Source: Pseudomonas sp. Choline-02u-1 (GTDB taxonomy: Bacteria > Pseudomonadota > Gammaproteobacteria > Pseudomonadales > Pseudomonadaceae). From it: a stretch of 64,000 bases of DNA. The DNA lies in NCBI RefSeq assembly GCF_002836515.1, contig NZ_PJBC01000062.1, forward strand, positions 1 to 64,000. The letters run 5' to 3'. Each line of letters opens with the position of its first letter. The first letter of the stretch is position 1. A model generated the notes under the pieces. That model made no database searches, was not told the DNA's origin, and saw only the letters and a list, made by a program, of their open reading frames with translations. Position numbers and translations under genes: made by a program. This document shows, piece by piece, positions 52,766 to 61,800 of the stretch.

Positions 52766-53782
52766 CTAGCGAAATTGCGCGAGGAACCGCAAGTCGTTGT
52801 CGAAGAACAGACGCAAGTCGTTCACGCCGTAACGGAGCATGGCCAGACGCTCGACGCCCATGCCGAAAGCAAAGCCGGAGAACTCTTCCGGATCAATGCC
52901 AGACATGCGCAGCACGTTCGGGTGAACCATGCCGCAGCCCATCACTTCCAGCCAGCCAGTCTGCTTGCAGACGCGGCAGCCCTTACCGCTGCACATCACG
53001 CATTCCATATCGACTTCGGCGGATGGCTCGGTGAACGGGAAGTAGGATGGACGGAAACGTACCGCCAGCTCTTTCTCGAAGAACACTCGCAGGAATTCTT
53101 CGATGGTGCCTTTGAGATCGGCAAAATTGATATCGCGATCAACCAGCAGGCCTTCGACCTGGTGGAACATCGGCGAGTGAGTAATATCGGAGTCGCTGCG
53201 ATACACGCGGCCTGGGCAGACGATGCGGATCGGCGGCTGCTTCGATTCCATGGTGCGAACCTGTACCGGCGAGGTATGGGTGCGCAGCAGCATGTTGGCA
53301 TTGAAATAGAAGGTGTCATGCATCGACCGGGCCGGGTGATGGCCTGGGATGTTGAGCGCTTCAAAGTTGTGGTAGTCGTCTTCGACCTCAGGGCCTTCGG
53401 CAATGCCGTAGCCAATGCGGGTGAAGAACTGCTCGACGCGCTCCAGCGTCCGTGTGACCGGATGCAGGCCGCCAGAGGTCTGACCACGGCCCGGCAATGT
53501 CACGTCGATGGATTCTGCAGCCAGTTTGGCAGCCAGTTCGGCTTCTTCAAACAGGGCCATGCGCGCATTGAGAACGCCTGTAACACGTTCCTTGGCAACG
53601 TTGATCAGCGCGCCGACTTGCGGACGCTCTTCTGCCGGCAGATTTCCCAGGGTCTTCATCACCTGAGTCAATTCGCCCTTCTTGCCAAGGTATTGAACCC
53701 GGATTTGCTCCAGGGCATTGATATCTTCAGCGCTTTGCACAGCCTCTAGTGCTTGAGCGACCAGCGCATCCAGGTTTTCCAT
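52766..53782 (-). CDS. pheS: Phenylalanyl-tRNA synthetase alpha subunit
   Basis: Catalytic subunit of 338 residues: N-terminal coiled coil, class II motif 2 and the motif 3 segment GFAFGMGVERLAMLRYGV. It carries a CxxCxGxGCxxC insertion (CVMCSGKGCRVC, about residues 268-279) that is present in Pseudomonas enzymes and absent from E. coli; it may bind zinc. It is transcribed after rplT, past a strong hairpin that may act as an attenuator. Confidence 0.96.
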   Translation of the reverse strand: MENLDALVAQALEAVQSAEDINALEQIRVQYLGKKGELTQVMKTLGNLPAEERPQVGALINVAKERVTGVLNARMALFEEAELAAKLAAESIDVTLPGRGQTSGGLHPVTRTLERVEQFFTRIGYGIAEGPEVEDDYHNFEALNIPGHHPARSMHDTFYFNANMLLRTHTSPVQVRTMESKQPPIRIVCPGRVYRSDSDITHSPMFHQVEGLLVDRDINFADLKGTIEEFLRVFFEKELAVRFRPSYFPFTEPSAEVDMECVMCSGKGCRVCKQTGWLEVMGCGMVHPNVLRMSGIDPEEFSGFAFGMGVERLAMLRYGVNDLRLFFDNDLRFLAQFR

Positions 53783-53801
53783 GTACAGACTCCAGATACA
53801 A

Positions 53802-53835
53802 AATAGGGGAAGAGCTTGAAGGCTCTTCCCCTATT
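53802..53835 (-). terminator. Terminator/attenuator hairpin between rplT and pheS
   Basis: Perfect 14-base stem AATAGGGGAAGAGC / GCTCTTCCCCTATT with a six-base loop, followed by a short T-run on the minus strand, 20 bases before pheS. A second hairpin (CCTCAC / GTGAGG) precedes it. It may stop most transcripts after rplT and let a fraction into pheST. No Phe-rich leader peptide was found. Confidence 0.7.
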
Positions 53836-53891
53836 TATGACGTTTAACACCTGACCTCACAAAGGTGAGGCCGGGTGACTGTCGGGGGTAC

Positions 53892-54248
53892 TTAAGCCAA
53901 GGTGGCTTTAGCTTTCTCGACAATCGCAGCAAACGCCGCTTTTTCGTTCACTGCCAGATCAGCCAGAACCTTGCGGTCGATCTCGATGGACGCTTTTTTC
54001 AGGCCAGCGATGAAACGGCTGTAGGACAGACCGTTAACACGAGCACCGGCGTTGATACGAGCGATCCACAGAGCGCGGAACTGACGTTTTTTCTGACGAC
54101 GGTCACGGTAGGCGTATTGGCCTGCCTTGATTACCGCTTGCTTGGCAACACGGAATACGCGGGAGCGTGCGCCGTAGTAGCCTTTAGCAAGTTTCAGAAT
54201 TTTTTTGTGACGCTTACGGGCAATGACGCCACGCTTTACACGAGCCAT
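53892..54248 (-). CDS. rplT: 50S ribosomal protein L20
   Basis: Basic 118-residue protein with the canonical N terminus [15 protein letters not shown]. It binds 23S rRNA early in assembly and, in E. coli, represses its own operon. It follows rpmI in the conserved infC-rpmI-rplT order. Confidence 0.97.
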
Positions 54249-54275
54249 GAGTTACTTCCTCTATTCTTGACTAAA

Positions 54276-54470
54276 TTAACGAAGGCGCAGCATGCGCTCG
54301 ACTTTTGCCACGTCAGACGGATGCAGCAAGCTGCTACCGCGCAGTTGACGCTTACGCTTGGTCGACATTTTAGTCAGGATGTGGCTCTTGAAAGCGTGCT
54401 TGTGCTTGATGCCGTTAGCAGTTTTCAGAAACCGCTTGGCAGCACCACTTTTGGTTTTCATTTTTGGCAT
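54276..54470 (-). CDS. rpmI: 50S ribosomal protein L35
   Basis: Very basic protein of 64 residues with the family start PKMKTKSGAAKRF and the usual length of 64-65. It lies between infC and rplT, 60 bases after infC and 27 before rplT. Confidence 0.97.
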   Translation of the reverse strand: MPKMKTKSGAAKRFLKTANGIKHKHAFKSHILTKMSTKRKRQLRGSSLLHPSDVAKVERMLRLR

Positions 54471-54530
54471 GTTCGGATACTCCGCATTCAGTTGATAAAC
54501 ATAATCAGAAGGCCTGCCGTGCCCTGTTGA

Positions 54531-55079
54531 TTACTTCTTCTTTTTCGGGGCGATGACCATGATCAGCTGGCGTCCTTCCATCTTAGGATGCTGTTCGACC
54601 GAACCGTACTCGAGCAGGTCTTGTTCAACCCGCTTGAGGAGTTCCATCCCCAGCTCCTGGTGGGCCATCTCACGGCCGCGGAATCGCAAGGATACCTTGG
54701 CCCTGTCCCCGTCACTCAGGAAACGTACCAGGTTGCGCAGTTTTACCTGGTAATCCCCTTCCTCCGTCCCTGGACGAAACTTGATTTCTTTAACCTGAAT
54801 CTGCTTCTGGTTTTTCTTCGCCGCGGCAATCTGTTTCTTCTTCTCGAAGATCGACTTGCCGTAGTCCATCACCCGGCAAACAGGCGGGACTGCGTCTGCG
54901 GAAATTTCCACCAGATCAAGCTTTGCTTCTTCAGCGATACGAAGCGCTTCATCAATCGAGACGATGCCAATCTGCTCGCCATCAGCGCCAATTAACCGAA
55001 CCTCGCGTGCCGAGATATTCTCGTTGATCGGGGCTTTCGGTGCAGCTCGTTTATCTTGTCTCATTTCACGCTTAATAAT
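54531..55079 (-). CDS. infC: Translation initiation factor IF-3, with an ATT start codon
   Basis: IF-3 of about 182 residues. It has the N-domain NENISAREVRLIGADGEQ and the C-domain with KEIKFRPGTEEGDYQVKLRN. The first ATG (55064) comes after the usual family N terminus (KREMRQDK). Upstream are three ATT codons and the ribosome site GGAG (55085-55088). ATT at 55079 lies 5 bases from it and is chosen; ATT at 55076 or 55082 is also possible. Rare ATT starts let IF-3 reject its own mRNA, a known autoregulation. The gene starts almost on the thrS stop. Confidence 0.92.
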   Translation of the reverse strand: MIKREMRQDKRAAPKAPINENISAREVRLIGADGEQIGIVSIDEALRIAEEAKLDLVEISADAVPPVCRVMDYGKSIFEKKKQIAAAKKNQKQIQVKEIKFRPGTEEGDYQVKLRNLVRFLSDGDRAKVSLRFRGREMAHQELGMELLKRVEQDLLEYGSVEQHPKMEGRQLIMVIAPKKKK

Positions 55080-55081
55080 AA

Positions 55082-57004
55082 TTACTCCGAATCTGGGCGA
55101 CCACGCCGGGAAACCGCTTGCGCGAGAAACTCAGCGAACTGGGCGACGGGCATCGAGCCCAGGTCAGCACCTTCACGAGTACGCACAGCGACAGTCTGCA
55201 TCTCGACTTCCTTATCTCCGATAACCAAAAGATAGGGAACCTTGAGCAAAGTATGCTCGCGGATTTTAAAGCCGATCTTTTCATTTCTCAAGTCGGACTT
55301 GGCACGAAATCCGCTTTCGTTGAGAGTTTTTTCAACCTCTGCAACAAAATCTGCCTGTTTATCAGTGATATTCATGATCACCGCCTGCGTTGGCGCCAGC
55401 CAGGCAGGGAACGCACCTTCGTAGTGCTCGATCAGAATCCCGACGAAACGCTCGAACGAGCCGAGGATCGCGCGGTGCAGCATCACCGGGTGTTTGCGGC
55501 TGTTGTCTTCGGAGACGTATTCAGCGCCCAAACGGACAGGCAGGTTAAAATCGAGCTGCAAGGTACCACATTGCCAGACGCGACCGAGGCAATCTTTTAG
55601 CGAGAACTCGATCTTGGGCCCATAGAAGGCACCCTCGCCCGGCTGCAGATCGTACGGCAGACCAGCAGAATCAAGGGCTGCAGCCAATGCAGCTTCAGCG
55701 CGATCCCACAGCTCGTCGGAACCGACGCGTTTTTCCGGACGAGTGGACAGTTTCATTTCGACTTCGGTAAAACCGAAATCGCGATAGACGTCCATGGTCA
55801 ACTTGATGAACGCAGCGGACTCGGCCTGCATCTGCTCTTCCGTGCAGAAGATATGCGCGTCGTCCTGAGTGAAAGCTCGCACGCGCATGATGCCGTGCAA
55901 AGCACCCGACGGCTCGTTACGGTGGCACGCACCGAACTCGGCCAGACGCATCGGCAACTCGCGGTAGCTTTTCAGGCCCTGATTGAACACCTGCACATGG
56001 CACGGACAGTTCATCGGCTTGATGGCGTAGTCACGGTTTTCCGACTGGGTGGTGAACATGTTGTCGGCGTAGTTGGCCCAGTGCCCGGATTTCTCCCACA
56101 GGCTGCGATCGACGACTTGCGGAGTTTTGATCTCAAGGTAGCCGTTGTCACGCTGGATCTTGCGCATGTACTGCTCAAGCACCTGGTACAGCGTCCAGCC
56201 GTTCGGATGCCAGAACACCATGCCCGGCGACTCTTCCTGCGTATGGAACAGGCCCAGACGCTTGCCGATCTTGCGGTGGTCGCGTTTCTCGGCTTCTTCG
56301 ATGCGCTGGATGTAGGCCGCCAGCTGCTTCTTGTCAGCCCAGGCAGTACCGTAGACGCGCTGCAATTGCTCGTTCTTGGCATCGCCACGCCAGTAGGCAC
56401 CCGACAGCTTGGTCAGCTTGAAGGATTTCAGAAAGCGCGTGTTCGGGACGTGAGGACCCCGGCACATGTCGACGTATTCTTCGTGATAGTACAGACCCAT
56501 GGCCTGCTCGTTCGGCATGTCTTCGACCAGGCGCAGCTTGTAATCTTCGCCGCGAGCCTTGAACACTTCGATCACTTCAGCGCGCGGAGTGACCTTCTTG
56601 ATGACGTCGTAATCCTTCTCGATCAGCTGCTGCATGCGCTGCTCGATGGCGGCCATGTCTTCCGGCGTGAAAGGACGCTCGTAAGCGATGTCGTAATAGA
56701 AGCCTTCGTCGATGACCGGGCCGATGACCATCTTCGCAGTCGGGTACAGCTGTTTGACCGCGTGGCCAACCAGGTGCGCGCAAGAGTGGCGAATGATCTC
56801 CAGCCCCTCTTCATCCTTTGGCGTAATGATTTGCAGGGTCGCGTCGCTGCTGATGATGTCGCTGGCGTCGACCAGTTGGCCATTGACCTTGCCGGCGAGC
56901 GTGGCTTTGGCGAGCCCTGCACCAATGGATGCGGCGACCTCGGCTACGGAAACCGGGTGATCGAATGAACGTTGACTGCCGTCGGGAAGAGTAATAGTTG
57001 GCAT
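55082..57004 (-). CDS. thrS: Threonyl-tRNA synthetase
   Basis: Class II synthetase of 640 residues with an N-terminal TGS domain (1-60), editing domain with the HxxxH pair in HSCAHLVGH, catalytic core with motif 2 (FGACHRNEPSGALHGIMRVR, about residues 350-370) and motif 3 GSFERFVGILIEHYEG, and a C-terminal anticodon domain. ATG at 57004 with GGAGAGGAGG upstream is the start; a longer frame from 57037 is not supported. First gene of the translation operon. Confidence 0.97.
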   Translation of the reverse strand: MPTITLPDGSQRSFDHPVSVAEVAASIGAGLAKATLAGKVNGQLVDASDIISSDATLQIITPKDEEGLEIIRHSCAHLVGHAVKQLYPTAKMVIGPVIDEGFYYDIAYERPFTPEDMAAIEQRMQQLIEKDYDVIKKVTPRAEVIEVFKARGEDYKLRLVEDMPNEQAMGLYYHEEYVDMCRGPHVPNTRFLKSFKLTKLSGAYWRGDAKNEQLQRVYGTAWADKKQLAAYIQRIEEAEKRDHRKIGKRLGLFHTQEESPGMVFWHPNGWTLYQVLEQYMRKIQRDNGYLEIKTPQVVDRSLWEKSGHWANYADNMFTTQSENRDYAIKPMNCPCHVQVFNQGLKSYRELPMRLAEFGACHRNEPSGALHGIMRVRAFTQDDAHIFCTEEQMQAESAAFIKLTMDVYRDFGFTEVEMKLSTRPEKRVGSDELWDRAEAALAAALDSAGLPYDLQPGEGAFYGPKIEFSLKDCLGRVWQCGTLQLDFNLPVRLGAEYVSEDNSRKHPVMLHRAILGSFERFVGILIEHYEGAFPAWLAPTQAVIMNITDKQADFVAEVEKTLNESGFRAKSDLRNEKIGFKIREHTLLKVPYLLVIGDKEVEMQTVAVRTREGADLGSMPVAQFAEFLAQAVSRRGRPDSE

Positions 57005-57374
57005 GGCGCCTCCTCTCCTAGTGGTGACCCCTACCAAAGGTCACGTGGGTTGGGATGAGCCAGTACAAGATCCGATCCAGGCCATTCAATGACGAACGCC
57101 TGCCTTACAGCGGCAGGAGCCTTGCGGCCAACCGGAAAACCGAACCAGAGTGACTGGGATTCAAATCGGAAATATTCGCACGCCGACCGCTTCGTGACTG
57201 AAGGTCATCCGAAGCCTGAGAACGCTTGAGCCCGGCATGCTAGCACAGATGAGCGGTCGCTTACGCCCTGATTTGGCTGAAGGCAGATTGTCCGTTTTTA
57301 TGCCAGAGTGCTGAACTTGATCGGCCATTGCGCCCTCAGATAACAAGACATTGACCCACAAGGAGCATCCTCGC
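57005..57374. other. Intergenic region between thrS and a small exported-protein gene
   Basis: About 370 bases with no gene. It should hold the thrS leader and promoter. A candidate extended -10 box TGCTAGCAT lies at 57237-57245 on the minus strand, about 230 bases before thrS, with no convincing -35. No terminator or T-box-like structure was recognised. Confidence 0.45.
57237..57245 (-). promoter_or_regulatory. Candidate extended -10 of thrS
   Basis: TGC-TAGCAT on the minus strand fits an extended -10 element. The -35 is unclear, so confidence is low. Confidence 0.3.
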
Positions 57375-57677
57375 ATGCGTCTGAAAAGCTTATTCGCTGT
57401 CGTCGCCCCCGTCGTTCTGCTGCTACCACTGAGCGCCCATGCCGACTGGCCCAAAGGCGAGCGCGAAAAGTACATGGCCCAGTGCACCCAGGCTGCCACC
57501 CAACAGATCGGTGCTGCCGCAGCGAAGTCCCACTGCGCTTGCGGTGCTGACGCTATCAAGTCCTATCCGGCCAGCGATATTCAGGCACTGATGGACAACA
57601 AGGCAACGCCTGAACTGCAACAGAAAGCCCTTGGCCAGATCGCCAAATGCAAGGCAAATACCCCAGCGAAAAAATAA
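57375..57677 (+). CDS. Small exported protein with a Cys pair
   Basis: Protein of 100 residues with a signal peptide (LLPLSAHAD, cleavage near residue 23) and a mature part with four Cys, one pair as CAC (in HCACGADAI). AAGGAG precedes the ATG at 57375. No family is recognised; similar small periplasmic proteins are common in Pseudomonas. It lies divergent from thrS. Confidence 0.68.
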   Translation: MRLKSLFAVVAPVVLLLPLSAHADWPKGEREKYMAQCTQAATQQIGAAAAKSHCACGADAIKSYPASDIQALMDNKATPELQQKALGQIAKCKANTPAKK

Positions 57678-57968
57678 TCAAACCGAGCATTCTGATCGGC
57701 TGAAAGGCGAAAAAAAGTGTTGGAAATGAGCCTTTTCAGACGATTTATGCAGGTTTTACAGGTTTTTTTATCGTCTTTACGTTTCGCTGCAAGCCTTTCA
57801 AACCGGGGCTTACAGCAAAAACAGGCGATGAAGAAAACACGACTGATTGGCAAACAGCACGTCCGGGGGGGCTACCAAAGCGAACATTTCGACTATGATA
57901 CCCGGGTGTGCCCAGTTGGCCTGAGCAGCACAGTACTACTGAAAATATATGTTTCTTGGAGATACACC
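57678..57968 (+). other. Long leader region of the cold-shock gene
   Basis: About 290 bases precede the cold-shock coding region. A perfect -10 TATGAT lies at 57894-57899 without a clear -35, giving a leader of roughly 60-70 bases if used. Cold-shock mRNA leaders often fold as temperature sensors, but no motif of that type was identified here. Confidence 0.35.
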
Positions 57969-58181
57969 ATGTCTAATCGCCAAACCGGCACCGTTAAATG
58001 GTTCAACGATGAAAAAGGCTTCGGCTTCATCACTCCTCAAGGTGGCGGTGACGACCTGTTCGTACACTTCAAAGCTATCGAATCCGACGGTTTCAAAAGC
58101 CTGAAAGAAGGCCAGACCGTCTCTTTCGTGGCTGAGAAAGGCCAAAAGGGTATGCAAGCTGCACAAGTCCGCCCAGAGTAA
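57969..58181 (+). CDS. Cold-shock protein (CspA family)
   Basis: Single-domain OB-fold protein of 70 residues with RNP1 KGFGFI and RNP2 DLFVHF, the standard CSD fold. It binds single-stranded RNA/DNA as a chaperone. Whether it is the major cold-inducible copy or a constitutive one such as CspD/CapB cannot be told from sequence. A terminator follows. Confidence 0.93.
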   Translation: MSNRQTGTVKWFNDEKGFGFITPQGGGDDLFVHFKAIESDGFKSLKEGQTVSFVAEKGQKGMQAAQVRPE

Positions 58182-58196
58182 TTTCTTGGCGCACTA

Positions 58197-58227
58197 AAAA
58201 AACCCCGTCCTGGTGACGGGGTTTTTT
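58197..58227 (+). terminator. Terminator of the cold-shock gene
   Basis: Stem ACCCCGTC / GACGGGGT with a five-base loop and a run of T (58222-58227), 20 bases after the stop. Confidence 0.9.
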
Positions 58228-58245
58228 ATGCCTGAAACAAAGTGC

Positions 58246-58563
58246 TCAGCCGCAGTTGACTCGGGTAACCACCAGATTGTTGTCAGTGTTCAGATTCAGG
58301 CGATCGGAGCGATATTCCAGAGTGATCATGTCGTTTGGCTTGAGGAAGCGCGCGTTTTGCGCCCCAGCCTTGGCGCGCGCCTGATCCAGCAACTCAGGGG
58401 ACGCCTTTTTGCCGATGGCAAATTGTGCTGCCGATGCTTCGCAGCGGCTATTACCTGAAACAGCCGCCACGGGCTCCTTTGCCGACTCGCTGGAGGTTGT
58501 GCTGCAACCGGCCAACAGAGCAGCGGCCATAAGTGCACCCAGTGTCGCGAACTTCAAAGGCAT
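58246..58563 (-). CDS. I78-family peptidase inhibitor-like lipoprotein
   Basis: Lipoprotein of 105 residues with lipobox LAGC (Cys20). The mature domain has CEASAAQFAIGKK, ARFLKPNDMITLEYRSDRLN and VTRVNCG, the pattern of inhibitor family I78, which includes secreted elastase inhibitors. The two Cys of the domain would pair. It would sit in the outer membrane or periplasm and may protect the cell from proteases (inference). Confidence 0.75.
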   Translation of the reverse strand: MPLKFATLGALMAAALLAGCSTTSSESAKEPVAAVSGNSRCEASAAQFAIGKKASPELLDQARAKAGAQNARFLKPNDMITLEYRSDRLNLNTDNNLVVTRVNCG

Positions 58564-58729
58564 GAAGCCTCCTTGTTTTCAAATGTTTAAGCAGAGATCG
58601 TGCGACCGCCAGCTCGGCGTTTGGTTTCACTGCCGAAGCCATGTCTGCCCCACGAGCGGAAAAATGCCGAGTGTGCCTGAGCAGCACCGCCTGACTCAGC
58701 AAACAATCGTGACTGAATATTAATGCAGC

Positions 58730-59032
58730 TCAATAAACGTCGATGTAGTCATCGGACGGATTTGGCCAGTTGTCCTTAAGCGCGTTGAAGATCTGCATAA
58801 CCCAGACCTCATCGCTGGCTGCGACATTGCCCACATAGCCCGAGCCCTTCGCCCACGTTTCCAGGCGAAACAACAGACCGTCGATATCCTGTCCGCCGGT
58901 CACGGTGGACAGATAAGCGATGCCACCTTTAGTCACGCGCAATTGGTTGTGTACGTCATCGCTGGCCGAGGCCAATAGTTGGCGTACAGCCTCAAGAGTC
59001 AGGCCATCGGGAGAATTCAAGTCAATCTGCAC
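58730..59032 (-). CDS. Hypothetical protein of 100 residues
   Basis: Acidic soluble protein with no signal or membrane segment. The segment LRVTKGGIAYLST and the end DNWPNPSDDYIDVY are its most characteristic parts. No family is recognised. It lies alone between the I78 gene and a divergent small gene. Confidence 0.6.
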   Translation of the reverse strand: MQIDLNSPDGLTLEAVRQLLASASDDVHNQLRVTKGGIAYLSTVTGGQDIDGLLFRLETWAKGSGYVGNVAASDEVWVMQIFNALKDNWPNPSDDYIDVY

Positions 59033-59162
59033 AGCGGTGTCCCTGAAAAACCGTGAAAGACCAAGTGTCGCATAGTGCCCCGCTCATGCCTAAGTCGCAG
59101 TGCCTAACGACGCGCAAAATGGTTAACTCGAAAACATACATCCCGACCTTTCGAGCCTCCTC

Positions 59163-59363
59163 ATGACCAGCCTCAGTATCGACGCCGCCATTAACGCCAA
59201 ATGGGCAGACGGACACAGCTCTTACAGCCCCGGCACGACGGAAGAGCTGGCGTTGATCGGCATTGATCTATTGGTCAAGGAGCTGGGAATCGAGGCGGCG
59301 CAGCAATTTATCAATCAGGTATTCGAACGATACCCGATCGTACCGGCCGAGCAGGCACAATGA
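59163..59363 (+). CDS. Small hypothetical protein of 66 residues
   Basis: Mostly helical, with the motif ELALIGIDLLVKELG and AAQQFINQVFERYP. No family is recognised. It is divergent from the 100-residue hypothetical gene and convergent with the nucleoside hydrolase gene. Confidence 0.6.
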   Translation: MTSLSIDAAINAKWADGHSSYSPGTTEELALIGIDLLVKELGIEAAQQFINQVFERYPIVPAEQAQ

Positions 59364-59364
59364 A

Positions 59365-59390
59365 AACCCGCAGGCCGTGGCCTGCGGGTT
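59365..59390 (-). terminator. Terminator of the ribose/nucleoside hydrolase operon
   Basis: Perfect 12-base stem AACCCGCAGGCC / GGCCTGCGGGTT with a two-base loop. Only the minus-strand side has a T-run, so it ends the nucleoside hydrolase transcript. Confidence 0.8.
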
Positions 59391-59397
59391 AGCAGGC

Positions 59398-60426
59398 TTA
59401 TTTAAGGCGTTTCAGGCGCTCGGTCAACAGATCAAAGAAACCTTGGGCGTCACCATTTTCAACCCAGAACGCGTTCTTCGGTGCTTTCAATCCGTCGTAC
59501 CAGTCAACGATGGTCTGCCCGAATGTCGGCCCTTCCCTGCTATCCACCACGACATTGACCGCTCGTCCGGTAAACAGCTCCGGTTTGAGCAGATACGCCA
59601 CAACAGTGGCGTCATGCACCGGGCCACCCGGAATACCGTAGTGCTCCATATCGCCCTTGATGTACTCGTTGAGAATGTCGCCTACGATCTTGCTTGCATT
59701 GTTGTTCAGCGCAGCAATCTGCTTCAGCCGCGCATCACTGGTGAGGATCTTGTGCGTCACGTCCAGCGGCAGGTACGTAAGCTTCACGCCGCTCTTGAGA
59801 ACCACTTCAGCAGCCTGCGGATCAGCGAACAGGTTGAATTCGGCAACGGGGGTGATGTTGCCACCGTTGAAATGCGCCCCGCCCATGATCACCACTTCCT
59901 TGATGCCTTGAACAATCTCAGGCTCCTGGATCAATGCCAGCGCCAGGTTGGTCTGCGGACCGAGCATGGCAATGGTGATGCTGTGCGGCTTGGCGGACTT
60001 CAGGGTGTCGATCAAATAGTTGACCGCATTCCCTTTCGCCAGGCCTTTCTTCGGCTCGTGAACCGTGACGCCCGACAAGCCTTCCTTGCCATGAATGTTC
60101 TCGGCGTAGATCGGCGTGCGCATCAGTGGTTTCGGCGCGCCGGCGTAAACCGGCACGTCTTCGCGCCCCGCCCATTCGCGAGCCAGCCGTGCGTTACGGG
60201 ATGTTTTGTCCAGTCGCACATTGCCGGCAACGGTCGTCAGCGCACGGATATTCAGTTCATCAGGTGACGCCAGAGCAAAGAGCAAGGCGACCACGTCGTC
60301 AGCGCCGGGATCGGTGTCGATAATCAGGTCGATCTTTTCCGCCGCCTGAGCGCCGGTCGCAGTTATCACGGACAAAAGCAGCAGGCTCCGGATCAGTTGG
60401 TGGAACTTTTCAGCATAGCGTTGCAT
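59398..60426 (-). CDS. Secreted inosine-uridine-type nucleoside hydrolase
   Basis: Nucleoside hydrolase of 342 residues with a signal peptide ending at TGAQAAE (about 25). The calcium-binding motif is IDTDPGADD. It cleaves nucleosides to base plus ribose. The start at 60426 is chosen because the 58 upstream in-frame residues come from the rbsD gene. It follows rbsD by 31 bases, so external nucleosides could feed the ribose operon. The precise specificity is not known. Confidence 0.87.
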   Translation of the reverse strand: MQRYAEKFHQLIRSLLLLSVITATGAQAAEKIDLIIDTDPGADDVVALLFALASPDELNIRALTTVAGNVRLDKTSRNARLAREWAGREDVPVYAGAPKPLMRTPIYAENIHGKEGLSGVTVHEPKKGLAKGNAVNYLIDTLKSAKPHSITIAMLGPQTNLALALIQEPEIVQGIKEVVIMGGAHFNGGNITPVAEFNLFADPQAAEVVLKSGVKLTYLPLDVTHKILTSDARLKQIAALNNNASKIVGDILNEYIKGDMEHYGIPGGPVHDATVVAYLLKPELFTGRAVNVVVDSREGPTFGQTIVDWYDGLKAPKNAFWVENGDAQGFFDLLTERLKRLK

Positions 60427-60457
60427 GGCGCATTCCTTGTGCAGGTGAAATCGGAAA

Positions 60458-60862
60458 TCAGAATGTAACCCCGGCGACCAGAACGATGTTGCAGTACGGC
60501 TGACATTCTCCTGTACGAATGATCGCCCTTGCCTGTCGGCTAAGCACTTTGAACTGCTCATGGGTGAGCAGATCCCTGCGCCCCAGCGCACCCTCTTCAT
60601 TCAATGCATCGAGATCAGCTAGCGCCGTCGGTTGCTTGTCGAAGATCTCCCTGGCCAGTACATGGCTTTCCACCTGCATTTCGCTGAGCACGACTTTCAG
60701 TGTGCTGACGAATTCAGGGATGCCATGGGTGAGCGCCAGATCGATCAATTCAACACCCGGTGGCACCGGCAAACCGGCGTCACCGATCACCAGCATGTCA
60801 CCGTGACCGAGAGACGCGATCAGTCGCGACAGCGCGACGTTGAGCAGAGGAGTCTTTTTCAT
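60458..60862 (-). CDS. rbsD: D-ribose pyranase
   Basis: RbsD of 134 residues, with the conserved N-terminal His in SLGHGDMLVIGDAGLP and the C-terminal RTGECQPYCNIVL. It interconverts the pyranose and furanose forms of ribose for kinase use. It overlaps rbsK by four bases (ATGA). Confidence 0.93.
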   Translation of the reverse strand: MKKTPLLNVALSRLIASLGHGDMLVIGDAGLPVPPGVELIDLALTHGIPEFVSTLKVVLSEMQVESHVLAREIFDKQPTALADLDALNEEGALGRRDLLTHEQFKVLSRQARAIIRTGECQPYCNIVLVAGVTF

Positions 60863-61776
60863 GCGGGTCTGAACGCCTGTACTTCGGACATGGTTGGAAT
60901 GGACGGTTGCGCACCGGCACGGGTAACCGACAGCGCAGCGGCGATCTGACCGTAGCGAATCGCCTCGGCCTCAGACTTGCCACTGGCCAGCGCCGCGGCG
61001 AAACCGCCAACAAAAGTGTCACCCGCTGCCGTGGTATCTACCGCCTTCACCGTCGCTGCGGGGAAATGCTCGAAGCCCTCGCCATTGGCGAACAACGATC
61101 CTTGCGCGCCCAAGGTGACGATGACTTTGCCGGCACCCATGGCAATCAAATGAGTGGCAGCCGTTTCAGCCGTCTGCAGCGAGTCGACCGCCAACCCGCT
61201 TAATGCAGCCGCTTCGCTCTCGTTGGGAATCAGGTAATCAATCGCGGCAAACCAGTCTGCTGGCAAGGGACGACTGGCCGGCGCCGGGTTGAGGATTACG
61301 GTTTTGCCCAACTCACGCGCACGCTTGAGCGCATGCCCGACTGTCGCATCGGGGATCTCAAGCTGACAGATCACTACATCGGCAGTCTGCAAGACTGCAT
61401 CAAAGCGGTCGATAACTGCTGGGGTCATCGCCCCGTTGGCACCGGCGACAATCACAATGGCGTTCTGGCTGTTGTCATCGACTACGATCAGCGCCACGCC
61501 ACTGCAACCCTCTACGACACTGACGGCCCGACAGTCGATGTGCTCGGTCAATAACGCCTCGCGCAGTTGCACGCCATAGTCGTCATTGCCCACACAACCG
61601 ATCATCGCCACCCTCGCGCCCAAGCGCGCAGCAGCAACCGCCTGATTGGCGCCCTTGCCGCCCGACACGGTAGCAAAAGAATGACCGATCAGCGTTTCAC
61701 CGCCGCGTGGCAGCCGTGGCGCCCGGGTGACCAGGTCCATGTTCAGGCTACCTATTACCACTACATTTGCTGGCAT
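60859..61776 (-). CDS. rbsK: Ribokinase
   Basis: PfkB-family kinase of 305 residues with GSLNMDLV near the N terminus, the substrate motif GGKGANQAVAAARLG and the ATP/catalytic motif DTTAAGDTFVGGFA (catalytic Asp). It phosphorylates ribose at O5. It lies 24 bases after rbsR. Confidence 0.94.
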   Translation of the reverse strand: MPANVVVIGSLNMDLVTRAPRLPRGGETLIGHSFATVSGGKGANQAVAAARLGARVAMIGCVGNDDYGVQLREALLTEHIDCRAVSVVEGCSGVALIVVDDNSQNAIVIVAGANGAMTPAVIDRFDAVLQTADVVICQLEIPDATVGHALKRARELGKTVILNPAPASRPLPADWFAAIDYLIPNESEAAALSGLAVDSLQTAETAATHLIAMGAGKVIVTLGAQGSLFANGEGFEHFPAATVKAVDTTAAGDTFVGGFAAALASGKSEAEAIRYGQIAAALSVTRAGAQPSIPTMSEVQAFRPA

Positions 61777-61800
61777 ACATCACTACTCATCAATTCGGTT

